Shown one piece after another: positions 12,201 to 21,434 of a stretch of 64,000 nt of DNA. Origin of the DNA: Formicarius rufipectus (taxonomy: Eukaryota; Chordata; Aves; Passeriformes; Formicariidae). The DNA lies in assembly GCA_013399695.1 (NCBI GenBank), contig VXAU01003506.1, positions 1 to 64,000 on the forward strand, read 5' to 3'. The notes below the pieces were generated by a model. The model made no database searches. It was not told where the DNA came from and saw nothing but the letters and a program-made list of their open reading frames with translations. Positions within the stretch are counted from its first letter, which is position 1. Every line of letters begins with the position of its first letter. The translations under genes were made by a program, and so were the position numbers.

Positions 12201-15200
12201 GACCTCTGGAATACTGGAGAGGCGAGCGCATAAACTATACTATGAGCTCTTCAGGTATTAGTTCCAAAATACCTATTTTCTTCATTCTGATGATGCAGTA
12301 AAATAAAATTTGTGGGTTGATCTTGTGCCATGAGAGCTTTGAGATGCTTACTCTTGTGTATTTTTTTTTAAAAAAAGGAAATAATTTATAGTCTAGCTAT
12401 TTAGTCTCCTTTCCATGTAGTCTTTTTCTCTCCTGATACACCTGTGTCAGTTGAAAATAATATCAGCAGAGCATGTTAACTACCATTACCTTCACTGTTT
12501 AGAGAAGAACAGAACAGTTTCTCTGTACTAGTAGGTTTATTACATCAGAGACCATGTTAAAGACAGTCTGCTGGATCATTCATTGGAGCCTTTCTCTTTG
12601 TGTGAGGATTGTTTTCCGGAGCAGATACTGTAATATTTTATCCAGTCTCAGTGTTAAATTTTGTGAGGGAACAAATGCATCTTGTTTTCTTGGATTTTTT
12701 TTTTTTAGACAGTTTAGCCTAATTTGGTCTTTTCCTAATGAATTAGTTTGCTTGAAAATAGTATTTCTTTGTGTTTCTAAAATTGACACTTTGTCATAAA
12801 AGATCACTGTCATGTCATGGATTTCTGAAATGTTCTATAACTGAAATTTGATTAAATTATTTTCAAAATATTTCAAGTTGCATTGCACTCCAAAATACTT
12901 AATATTGAAAAGCTTTTTAGTTAACTCAGGCTTTCTAAAGCTGTCTGAAAAGTTCATTATCAAGGAAGTATATTCTCAGTTGAAATACTTGTTGGTTGTG
13001 TAAGGTTGCATTCTTTTAAAGTTACTCTGAGTTAATGAATTTTAACTTCCTTTTGTTTCAGGGGGACTGGTGATTAGTGGAGTAGTGCATCCAGAAACGC
13101 AATCTCCCAGGAAGAGTAAACAGAGGAAGGATCATAAGAAACAGAAAACCAATAAAACAAGTATGAACATAGACTTTTTTCCTTTTGATACTTAAAAAAA
13201 TAGTTATCTGTAGTCACATTCTCTATTGCTATAAGATTTTTCTTCTGTAAACACTTGATTCTCTGGGTAAAAAATAATTCTGTAATGAAATGTGTTAATG
13301 TGATCTGATATGGAAAAACCTGTTCTTACTGTATCTATAACAATGCTGTATATTCTTGTTGTAAAAATGTTAACTTCTCAGAATAAGGGAAGAAACACAG
13401 GACATACCTGGAAATAGTGTTGTGCCTTTAAAGCAGGGGTAGAAGAAAATAAACTGTACTTTTGTTTGTGTTCAGATCATGATGCTAGTCTACACAGCTA
13501 AGGTGTAAAAACTTGCGGTCATTTTACTGATGTGGTCATTTTACATCTGAAAAGGCAGCATATGGTGTTAGTAGAGTTTCAAGGTTTTGTAGGTTAAATA
13601 CAGAACCACAGCATGGTAGGTGAAAAGAGAGTTTTAAGAACAGTGCATAGAATGGTTCAAAGTGGGCAATAAATCTTTGTTTAAACAATGAGGAAGAGGA
13701 AGCTTTGCTAGAGCCTCTGTGGCCAGAAGATAATAAATATGCAGATAGTGTTCAGAAAAGGGAATCTAAATCCAAATACCGTATTATTTTTGCTGTGCAG
13801 TCTGGGAGATGTTTTGATGATAAAGAGCTTTTCTTTCTGGGGACTGTCTAGAACTTTTGTTTGAAACTGAAATATTTCCCGGTGAAGTCACAGAACTATG
13901 AAAACAAATGCTAACAAGCATGGAAAATGCCATATGGTCCTAACACAGTTCTAAAACAAATAAGGGTTGAAATAATCAACAGAAAAATAAGGAAAACAGT
14001 CACTGCTGGTATAAATTTCTTATTTTCTAAAGTGTTTTATGTGAGTTTTGTTCCATAACTCAAAAAGAAAATGAGAAAATGACTAGAAAAGGTTCAGGGA
14101 AAGCTCATCAAAAACATGGAAGGACTTCTGTACAAGTAGCAACTACATAGTAGAGACTCCTCAACCCTGAAGAGAGTACTGTGGAGGAATGAGAAAGACC
14201 TGTAAAATAATGAGTGGTGTGGAAAAAGGGAATAGAAATAAATTGTTTTGTTGGGTTTTTTTGTTTTTTTGTTTTAAGACAAGAACTAGAAGATGTGGCA
14301 GGAAGATACTGAGAGCTGGGTTCTTTAATAGAATAAGGTGACCATTCTTATTATGTGCTTCCTGCCTCAGAATATTGTGGATAAAATTATTTAAGTAGAT
14401 TCAAGGCAAGAACTAGATATATTAGCCAGGAGACTTAACTGTTAACAGCTCTAACTAAAGTGTGTGAGCTCCAGGTTAGAAGTGAAAAGCGTACCATGGA
14501 AGTGCCATTACTCTTATGGTTTTTTTGGAGATGTCAGGAGTACTTGCTTTCATCCACTGATGGGAGACTGGATTCTGGAATAGATCAATCTTTGATCTAA
14601 ATACAGTTTTTGTTACAATATAAATTATTTGCAGTTGTGTGAACTTGAGCTGGTAGTGACTCTTCAGTTTGTATCTTACAAGAACTATTGGTTTCTTTAG
14701 GTGCATTTGAACTGTCTTGCAGAAGTGTTTGATTTCCTCTCTAACAGACACTGATCCTCAGAGATAGTCTTTCACTCACCTCCTTGAGTTTTAGTGACGC
14801 ATATAAGGACTGTCAGCTGAGTAAAATTTCTGGCACAGATTCTTAAATGTTGATACAATAAAAATTCTGTTGTTATAGCTACACAGTTACACATGTTGCT
14901 GCTTCTTTTTACAGAGAGATGGTTATGTTGGAACAAAGCTGTTCCAATGCAGCAACTTTCTTCCTACCCTCGAGTATCTTGGTGTAAGGGTATTTAAGCA
15001 GTCATGAGTGCCTACAAAGTGCTGCAGCTTGCCTTTAATACACTGCTTCTGGTTGTCTTTATAGAAATTTCCTTTGCACTGTGGAGCTAAAATTGTCTGC
15101 TTAAGAGAATTCTACAAGAGAGCTTTGGGATATTTATTCTGTTGTGAACAGGCTCTGGCGTCTCTTTTCGATTTGAAAAGCACAGGGTTGTCATTAATTC

Positions 15201-18200
15201 TTAGGCTATTTACTTCTCTGGAAAAATCCTTTTGATTTTATCCTTTTTGTTATAGAAAAAGTTCTCAGATTGACAACTTACAGTGAGATTCCTGTAATGG
15301 TATTTCTCAAGGAAAGGAAAATTGGATGTGCGCTTAGTCTTTTGAATGCTTTCTCTCTTAAGTCTCCTGATGCCTATCAGCAGTAGGTAAAAGCAAAAAA
15401 CCTTGTTCTTCATACTTCATCATGTGTTTCATATCCTCTCAGCATCTGTTGCTGGAACAGTACTTCTCTGAAAATAGATACTTTTGAATAAATACTGTTG
15501 TTAATAGCATAGGCTAAGTAATTGACATTCCTCTGGGAAATTCCTTAGGATTGAGAGAGTCTTCATCTATTACACACAGAAGTTATTTCAATGAAAATTA
15601 CATTTTCAAGGGATTGTTGTGGATGCTTTTCTTTTATTTGAAGGAAGTTTATTATGTCTGTTAGTTATTAAAACAAATTTAAGTATTTAATGTGTGACAT
15701 TAGAATTGTGGAATAATTGTGGTTAAGTAATCTTTTAAAACGTATAGTGATTATTTTTCTGGTTTTGTTTTGGTTTCTTTTCTCCTCAGATAGAAGAGAG
15801 ATACCTGCAAGTTTGGATCACAACCTAGCTGATACTTCTAAGCCAACCATTGTACTGGACCCAGTAACAAATGAGGAGGTACTTCTAGGTGAGTAGAAGG
15901 GATGTGACCAAGGGACTGCCTGAATTATGTAGGATGTGTTTAGACTGCTTAGAAAAAAATTGTTCATGCCATGTTGGGCATAAAAAGGTGAGCTGCTTCT
16001 GGTGAAAGTTCTGAAGGAGACACAAAAAATGTGATTTTTTTCACCTAAATATTGAGTCTAGCTTTTGGAGGAGGTGTGCTGAAACTATGTAATGTACTGA
16101 GCAAGTAATAAGACTAATTATGTGGTGGTATTAATTTCCTGGACTTTTTTTTTTTTTTTTAGAATGCATTAACACTGGAAACAGTCATACTTGCTTCTTT
16201 GAAGATGAAGCAGTAGAAATACACAAAACTTTGAATACTTCTGTTTTTGCAACTGGTAGATTGATTTTGAAACCATTTAAAGAAAAGGGATACCAGTTTG
16301 TCCACATGGATACAATAGTAAGTGTGCTTTTTTCTTATTTTTGTAAAATGGACTATGTATACAGGAGATCTTAGAGTGGTTGGAAGTAACCTATGAAGCT
16401 GACAGGTTTTTTAGGGTTTTTCCCTCCCATAATACAAATAAACATTGATGAATCCTTTCCTAGAGGTACTTTGCATGCACATGGCCCTGCTTGGCTTCAT
16501 TCTAAGTCTACATGTCCATGTGTGTTTACTGTCTGGATTTTGCAGGAAAGATGGAAGTATCAAATAAATAAGATGGCCCCATCCCCTTTTTAAGCGTGCA
16601 TCTTATTTTTCAGCAGTATGGGGTAAAAAAGGGATTGCAGCTCTGCCAGCTTATTTGGGTTTTTATCTTTGTTACAACATGTGTGCAAATATTTTCTGGG
16701 ATAACTTTCTTAAATGGAACCTTTGCTAATCTTAGAACCATTTGGCTTTCATTAAGGCTTTTCACATTATCCGCGGAAAAATTATCGCTACTTTACATAA
16801 GACATCGTATTATCTGACTGCGGGGGACTCCTTTTATGTTCCAGCAGGTCAGTACATGTGTCTAAAACCAATTAGTTGGAGATACTTGAGGCTGAATTAG
16901 CATGCTGGGAATCAAAACCAAACTGAAGGATTTAAAGAGAGAAGATTGAATAGAGAGTGGGAATGTATAGGGTTATGGAGAATGGAAGGTGGTACAACAC
17001 TGGCCATGTGTTGATAATCTAATTGTTGAACACAGTGATTCACATGCTGCGTGTTTATGTGCATTGACCTCAAAGTTTTGATGACATTACCAAGATCTAA
17101 GATTAAATTTCTCCTGGTAGTTTGATTCTGTCACTAGCTGTAATGTTGAAGAAACACCACAGACAACTTAATATAGTGGTAGCTAATACTGTTTTGGTCA
17201 TGATCTGCTTGCTGTTTTCTTCTGTGTAAAATTATGAAAATCCATTTGGATCAGTTCACATGCCTTGTGCTTGATATATAGAAGATATAGAATATCTTGT
17301 TGAATGGGTCTTAACTTTGTATGGGTTGTTGAGAATTTGAAACCCCAATTTTGTCCTTCTGATATAAAAGTGACATGAATTCCATATGAGAAGCTGTTCA
17401 TTAGTGGGTTAAGATACTAATCAGGAGATTTTGTAGTCCTTGTAAAGCAGGCTGTTCATGAAGCAATAGAAGTCTTTTGTACATGTTTCCTGTGAAGAGG
17501 CTATCTTAGAAAACAACAAATTACCCCTTTTCTTCTGTTACGTTTTCAGTATAACATCCTGAGAGAACAGTCATTGTTCAGTGAATGATTGCTGCTTGGA
17601 AGCTTTTGTTTTGTTTTGGGTTTTTTTGGTGTTTTTACCTTCAAAGTTTAGGGTGCCTGCAGAGGCAATTTGTCATTTCCTTTTTGGGAAAGTGCATTAT
17701 GTAAAATGCTGAAAGTCTCATATGACCATAAGGATCTGTACTCTTTCTTCCATGCTTCTTCATGGCCGCTCTCAGTATGGCTAGATGGGCAATCCAATGT
17801 TTGTGGCAGGTGAACTCTGTAAGGCATTGTGTGGCTCTATGTGAATGTTAGGATATTACTCATTTCCGCTGTTCAAAGCCTATTAGATGATTCTATTTTG
17901 TGATCATGTTGGTGAGCAAATCTCAAGTGAAGATCTGCAGGTAAGTTTTCATGTGCAATTTTTATTGATAGTTTCTATAGGAATAAATTAAAATCAGTCA
18001 CCGCCAAGTTTTATTAAAGGTTTTGAGAGCTTAAGCCTGTTACATTCTTTTCAGTAAAAATCTTCTATGCCAGGATGCACTTTATTCTTACCACAGATTA
18101 AGACAGATGATACCAGATGTATTCCTTGTCATCTCTGAAATGCAATGACCTGCCTGTAAGAGTGGCATCCTAGATTAGGAGCTAACATTCCTTCTGTTAA

Positions 18201-18371
18201 AATATACAAACCAAAAATACACTTGGCTGAAGATAGGGAAAGACTTGAAAAATTGCTAGTGGCTCCTAAAGAAAACTTATCTTGTTTTTATTTGTAGGAA
18301 ATGAATATAACCTCCGTAATCTTCTGAACGAAGAAAGTGTGCTTCTCTTCACACAGCTCAAAGTCAGGTGA
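110..18371 (+). CDS. CENPC: CENP-C, inner kinetochore scaffold (19 coding exons, spliced)
   Basis: CENP-C links CENP-A nucleosomes to the outer kinetochore and organises the CCAN at centromeres in the nucleus. The join is 110-124, 1815-1861, 2762-2823, 3140-3237, 3932-3997, 4319-4409, 4515-4722, 5612-5815, 6412-6788, 7421-8249, 8812-8850, 10055-10128, 11137-11205, 12150-12254, 13062-13160, 15790-15888, 16163-16317, 16757-16847, 18298-18371. All introns are GT-AG, phases agree, and the total is 2802 nt, giving 933 residues. Landmarks are the N-terminal helix with HLKKEYRARFC (Mis12 binding), ALLE (about 251-254) and EFLIDE (289-294) for CCAN contact, the CENP-C motif (about 734-756) and a cupin (about 795-933) ending FTQLKVR. 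The middle is basic and low in complexity, as usual for this fast-evolving family. The start is chosen because purines at -3 and +4 give a good Kozak context and the N-terminus aligns with mammalian CENP-C. The least certain part is the 66-nt fifth exon. Apart from an old CR1 copy in intron 15, and the simple repeat in intron 1, I recognise nothing in the introns. Confidence 0.95.
152..219 (+). repeat. (CCTG/TCTG/TCCG)n tetranucleotide microsatellite
   Basis: A run of CTG-containing tetranucleotides starts 27 bp inside intron 1. It is mixed CCTG, TCTG and TCCG at its 5' end and about eight uninterrupted TCTG units at its 3' end. It is probably length-polymorphic. Apparent open frames across it are artefacts of the repeat. 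Confidence 0.9.
1815..1861 (+). CDS. CENPC: CENPC coding exon 2 (Mis12-binding helix)
   Basis: It encodes NHLKKEYRARFCHGG, close to human DHLKNGYRRRFC. The lysine and tyrosine of this helix are among the residues reported to dock CENP-C onto the Mis12 complex. Acceptor ttcttcacag, donor AAG|gtaatt, ends in phase 2. Confidence 0.93.
2762..2823 (+). CDS. CENPC: CENPC coding exon 3
   Basis: It encodes RKIGVQPGQSVLKLIQDCFE, which aligns with the human segment ending in LEILQDCFEE. The acceptor has a long pyrimidine tract (cttctttctag) and the donor is AAA|gtaagc. It enters in phase 2 and ends in phase 1. Confidence 0.93.
3140..3237 (+). CDS. CENPC: CENPC coding exon 4
   Basis: Ser/Asn/Thr-rich segment with the phase-1 entry completing a serine codon (A|GT). 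Acceptor tcttcgcag, donor GGG|gtaagt, ends in phase 0. Similarity to other CENP-C proteins is weak here, so support comes mainly from splice signals and continuous phase. Confidence 0.85.
3932..3997 (+). CDS. CENPC: CENPC candidate coding exon 5 (22 codons)
   Basis: Sixty-six nt, in frame on both sides, with acceptor gttttctttag and donor AAG|gtgaat, and no stop. It encodes a short hydrophobic/basic stretch beginning FDVRISYNF. Because it is phase 0 to phase 0, the gene would read through with or without it, so it may be constitutive, a cassette exon or a false exon. Confidence 0.55.
4319..4409 (+). CDS. CENPC: CENPC coding exon 6
   Basis: Read in phase 0 it gives a Ser/Thr/Pro-rich stretch with SPESSPTSQQTPVSSR. 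The acceptor is caaccatgacag and the donor is GAG|gttggt. It ends in phase 1, matching exon 7. The other frames contain stops. Confidence 0.85.
4515..4722 (+). CDS. CENPC: CENPC coding exon 7
   Basis: It has 208 nt open in a single frame, encoding a Ser/Pro-rich acidic and basic mix (for example FKDVEVLCRSPTMFSDPEDD). The acceptor is tatatgacag and the donor AA|gtaagt is a full consensus. The SP and TP dipeptides suggest proline-directed phosphorylation, which is an inference. Confidence 0.88.
5612..5815 (+). CDS. CENPC: CENPC coding exon 8 (ALLE CCAN-binding motif)
   Basis: It ends with KTFSSALLEALATG (about residues 246-259), which aligns with the human segment containing SFSTLFLE, reported to contact the CENP-H/I/K/M module. 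Acceptor ctcatacatag, donor AG|gtttgt. Phase 2 on both sides. Confidence 0.9.
6412..6788 (+). CDS. CENPC: CENPC coding exon 9 (EFLIDE motif)
   Basis: A proline-rich start (SPPSPPPVK) is followed by ECEFLIDESGGASFTSWISIP (about 287-307), which is nearly the human EFIIDES...SWITIP segment tied to CENP-L/N and CCAN binding. A lysine-rich tail follows. Acceptor cctttctgtag, donor G|gtaagt. Phase 2 in, phase 1 out. Confidence 0.95.
7421..8249 (+). CDS. CENPC: CENPC coding exon 10 (large basic exon)
   Basis: This is the largest exon, 829 nt, encoding about 276 residues rich in Lys, Ser, Gln and Glu with many KK, SP and TP pairs. It ends in a basic KKQKLSD...NNKRKHNRKDEP stretch that could be a nuclear-localisation or DNA-binding region. 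The acceptor gtgtattaatag has a weak pyrimidine tract. The donor is CA|gtaagc. No RRPSxWW motif, the second nucleosome-binding motif of mammals, is present. Confidence 0.93.
8812..8850 (+). CDS. CENPC: CENPC coding exon 11 (39 nt)
   Basis: Short exon encoding DSFAAEMALNYE between a strong acceptor (tttttctcttctag) and donor AG|gtaatt. Phase 2 on both sides, so skipping would keep the frame. Confidence 0.8.
10055..10128 (+). CDS. CENPC: CENPC coding exon 12
   Basis: It encodes SGPVLEYCDKVASRSKSCKR and a few further residues. Acceptor ttattcctttgcag, donor CAG|gtaatg. Phase 2 in, phase 1 out. Evidence is splice signals plus phase continuity. Confidence 0.82.
11137..11205 (+). CDS. CENPC: CENPC coding exon 13
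   Basis: It encodes DNSEDLNYKLREMLSDDIAR and then HKI, an acidic/amphipathic stretch just before the CENP-C motif. Acceptor atgtttacag, donor AG|gtaaga. Phase 1 on both sides. Confidence 0.85.
12150..12254 (+). CDS. CENPC: CENPC coding exon 14 (CENP-C motif)
   Basis: It carries the family signature, PSNTPNVRRTKRIRLRPLEY followed by WRGERINY (about residues 729-756), almost identical to human. In known structures the arginine-rich half grips the H2A-H2B acidic patch, and the aromatic Tyr-Trp pair contacts the C-terminal tail of CENP-A. Acceptor ccttcaaattag, donor CAG|gtatta. Phase 1 on both sides. Confidence 0.98.
13062..13160 (+). CDS. CENPC: CENPC coding exon 15
   Basis: It encodes GGLVISGVVHPET followed by a lysine/arginine-rich linker, matching human GGFVISGVLSPDT directly after the CENP-C motif. 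Acceptor ccttttgtttcag, donor ACAA|gtatga. Phase 1 on both sides. Confidence 0.95.
14075..14445 (+). repeat. Old, diverged CR1-family LINE 3' fragment in CENPC intron 15
   Basis: Phrases such as GACCTGTAAAATAATGAGTG, GTGTGGAAAAAGGGAATAG, ACAAGAACTAGAAG and AGAACTAGATATATTAGCCA follow in order, as in the 3' region of ancient CR1 copies shared by birds and other reptiles. A T-rich stretch interrupts it near 14240-14275. Divergence is high and no frame survives. Family assignment is from memory of the consensus. Confidence 0.6.
15790..15888 (+). CDS. CENPC: CENPC coding exon 16 (start of cupin region)
   Basis: It encodes RREIPASLDHNLADTSKPTI and VLDPVTNEEVLL, matching the human segment with PTRVKDPETREIIL just before the cupin fold. 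Acceptor ttctcctcag, donor CTAG|gtgagt. Phase 1 on both sides. Confidence 0.95.
16163..16317 (+). CDS. CENPC: CENPC coding exon 17 (cupin)
   Basis: It encodes the first cupin strands, with VEIHKTLNTSVFATGRLIL matching human LKVYKTLDTPFFSTGKLIL, then KEKGYQFVHMDTI. The acceptor has an uninterrupted run of about 17 T. The donor is ATA|gtaagt. It ends in phase 0. Confidence 0.97.
16757..16847 (+). CDS. CENPC: CENPC coding exon 18 (cupin core)
   Basis: It encodes AFHIIRGKIIATLHKTSYYL and TAGDSFYVPA. The GDSFYVPxGN core is the most conserved part of the Mif2/CENP-C cupin, which dimerises the protein. The acceptor ttggctttcattaag is short on pyrimidines. Five CpGs in 91 nt stand out from the CpG-poor surroundings. 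Confidence 0.97.
18298..18371 (+). CDS. CENPC: CENPC coding exon 19 (C-terminus and stop)
   Basis: It encodes NEYNLRNLLNEESVLLFTQL then KVR and TGA at 18369-18371, matching the human C-terminus NYYNIKNLRNEESVLLFTQI then KR. Acceptor tttttatttgtag. This fixes the 3' end of the coding sequence. Confidence 0.98.
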
Positions 18372-19312
18372 AGAACTGTGCAGAGTTCGCTGAAACGCTT
18401 GTCAAGCTTTTGTATGTTCTGAAGTTCTTTTTACATACAAAAATGTTTGCGTTTGCCCACCTTAACATTATAAATTATTCCAGAGCAGCTGAAATCAACA
18501 TAAAACGAGTTAACAACAAAACCAAAAGAACCTCAGTTTGCTGTCAAACTGAAATGAGGTACTGAAGGGCCTCCCTCTGCATAAGTTATTTTTCTTATGC
18601 TGTTCAGTAACAGAAAGATACAAGTGTAAAATGTGTGGGTATATTATTGTTACAAATTGTATCAATATGCTTAATCTCTCTAAAGATTCTTAGCACTTGG
18701 AAAAATGTTGACATCTTTAGCTAACATCTGATAGATAATCTTAACAACTGCCTGGTAGAAACTGCTTAGAATAATCTATTTAAATGATGAACCTGCTGTT
18801 TGCATTCCAGTAATTGTTGTCTGGGAGATGGGCTGTTGAAATGTTTGTGTGCTGGGGTCCAGCCGCCTTCTAAACATGTTAATGACAGGCATTTCTTCCT
18901 TGCTTGACAGCTATATGATTACTGCCTCCAGTTCCAATAGTGAAACAGAAGCGCCTAAGTAGGAGCTTATCAGTTGAGTCTTTTGTATGGAAGCTGTGGC
19001 CTGATTAGCTCTGAACATTGTTGATAGCTTTATTTTGTGTAACAGCGATAGGTCATTGCCAAATGTATTACTTTAATATCTCCTTTTGGTTTCCTTGCTG
19101 TGTTCCTGGATAATAATGAGGACCTTTGGGAAAGCCGTAATTATACTGTACACTCCAGAAGCCAAGTCTAGACAGCAGATGGTATACATAGCATTTGTCT
19201 CCCAAGCTCTTCAAGGTTCCTTCTGGCTGAAGATAAGGATAAACTACAGCTATTCTGGTAGGGTGCTTTCTCTCTGATCACTGCTATACTCAAAGAGAAT
19301 GAGATAAGGAAA

Positions 19313-19318
19313 AATAAA
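19313..19318 (+). promoter_or_regulatory. First canonical AATAAA after CENPC stop
   Basis: This hexamer lies about 940 nt after the stop codon. The downstream sequence is only moderately T/G-rich. It is a plausible poly(A) signal for a 1-kb 3' UTR. Confidence 0.35.
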
Positions 19319-21428
19319 TTGGAATCAAGAACTTCTAAGGACTTGAGGATTGAGTATTGACCTTGTAAAGTCTGGCTACGATCTTTATGCTAAGTCTAGA
19401 GTATACACTAAAACAGAAAATGGAATTGGCTTTCAGCTGCCAGCTAACTTTGTGTGTCTGTGAAAGGGCTTGACCACCATGATTGCCATGCTTCTGTGAA
19501 CGACTCGATTGGGGAGTTCACGGTAATACTGCATGTCATTCTCTTTGAAGCAGTAATTCCTATGACTAGTGAGCATACAGACTCACAGTGGAAATACTTG
19601 GTAGAAAGTATGTGATACCTTTTCATTCATGGCTAGGTCATGTGTAACTCTGGAGAAGATGAAATAGGAGAATGCCTTTTGCCATTTAGTTCTGCCTCTG
19701 TCTTAATACAAACTATTTGCTGACAAAGTTCAGAGTACACAGAGGAACTTTTTTTTCTTGCCCTCAACTTTTGTAAGGAGTTTGAGTTTAAAAAAAAAAG
19801 TAATTTAGTTACTAGATACAAGTTTGATGTTGGCAGCTTTTCTGATTTTTGGGCTTGGGTTGGTCTCTTCAAAGTCAACAAGATTCAAATACTGTCCTTT
19901 CTGTGCTGCAGCCAGACCAGCTACCAGATGGGCACACATGCTGTTTCCACTGCTTGAAGGGATCCCACTCACTAAATGTTTAGGTTTTAAATCTTTCAGT
20001 TCCTCAGGCCTGCCGATATCTGGAAATTTGCCACTTGGAAAAAGAGCAGAGGGCCAGCATTAGACAAAAGTCTCTGCATGTCTCCTGGCAGTCAGGCTAT
20101 GGATGTGATGACCTCTGATCCCAGCAGCTCATTGGTTCTAGTTGAAAGTCAAAATAAGAAAACTTACCAGTTGTGTTAAAAGCCAAGGAGTTCAAAATGA
20201 AAATACTCTGCAAATTTTCTTCTATATTACTGGTCTGCAGATTGGGTAGCAGAAGGATGGATGCTTTGTTAAGGGTTTAGTGCATGTATGTGGACTAGGG
20301 AGCTCATGGCCCTAAAAGAAAGTGTGCATGATGCTGTGACAGAGCTTGGTAGACTGGTGCTTGTCAGTGTTGTGTTTTCATTTGGTGGGCTCAGATGAGA
20401 AGTGGTATGTTACCTGTGTCATATCAGGGATTTTCCCCCACTGCACCATACTGCAACTCAACAGTGAGCATTTGACTGGGTTTTCTTTTGGATCAAGAGT
20501 AAATGATGAGAAATATATCCTTCAGGATGCTTCCTTTAACAGAAGTAACTTGCAGATCTTTTCCTGACACAGGCTGGAAAGTGCAGATGTTCAAGTGCAG
20601 GTTTAAGGTCAGTATGTCAGTTTGTGATTTCCTAATTTTATGTCCGGGAGTGTCAACAGAAAACAATGGATTTGATAAAGTATGTCTTTTTAGGCTGAAT
20701 GGATTTATTACTTTCTGGCTAGTTGTTTCCTTGGGAGAAAAGTCCTATGTAATTTGTGGAGAAAATTGTGTAGTTGGAGTACATCTCAAAGTGTTTTAAA
20801 TCTTTTTAAAGAAACAGTATCAGTTGTGCCAAGGGATGTTCTGTGGAATATTGCTGTAGTTTAGCAGCATTTCTACTATTTGTCAGTAGATGGGGCTTCA
20901 AGCACAGTTGTTTGTCCTTTGCTGGCCTCTGTTCGTTAGGGTCTGGTTTTTCAAAGGGAGGAAGAAGAGTGTGTTACAGGTGGACATAAATTTAGTTGAA
21001 TTCTGTTGCAGGGAGATAAAAACAGTTTCCATATACAGTAGGACTTAGTACTGAATGTTGCCAAGTTCATTCTCTTACCATGGATGTTGTACTAGTTGCA
21101 GCTACTTGCTCAAAATTGGTTTTTAAACTATTAGTGCACTGCAGGAATTGAGTTGAGCTGGATTGTTCACTATTGGTCTGGATTACATTTAAAATTTTTT
21201 TCTTCAACTTGACTCTTGGAAGAAATTTGCTTCTGTGTCATTAGCCTGAATATAGTGTGGAGAGGTGCAGGAGAATGTTCTGATTTCCAGGACTCGTATG
21301 GCTGCTGAGTTGTGCAGTGTGTCAATCAGTAATCAGTTGCTAGTCAGAAGCAGCAGCTGATGTTTCACCTCTGCCTGCTCTTGTTCTGGCTACATTTTTG
21401 TGTACATCAGGCCAAATTGGACATTGCA

Positions 21429-21434
21429 AATAAA
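21429..21434 (+). promoter_or_regulatory. Candidate distal poly(A) signal
   Basis: AATAAA followed within about 30-60 nt by a T/GT-rich stretch (AGTGTTTTTCTTACTGCG, then TATGTGTGATTCTTTTTTCC), the classical arrangement of a vertebrate cleavage site. If used by CENPC it implies a 3-kb 3' UTR. Confidence 0.35.

Noticed and set aside
13570..13680. Possible CR1 3' end (cagaaccacagcatggtagg) in intron 15
   Set aside because: Only about 20 nt resemble the CR1 terminus and the following sequence diverges, so chance similarity is likely.
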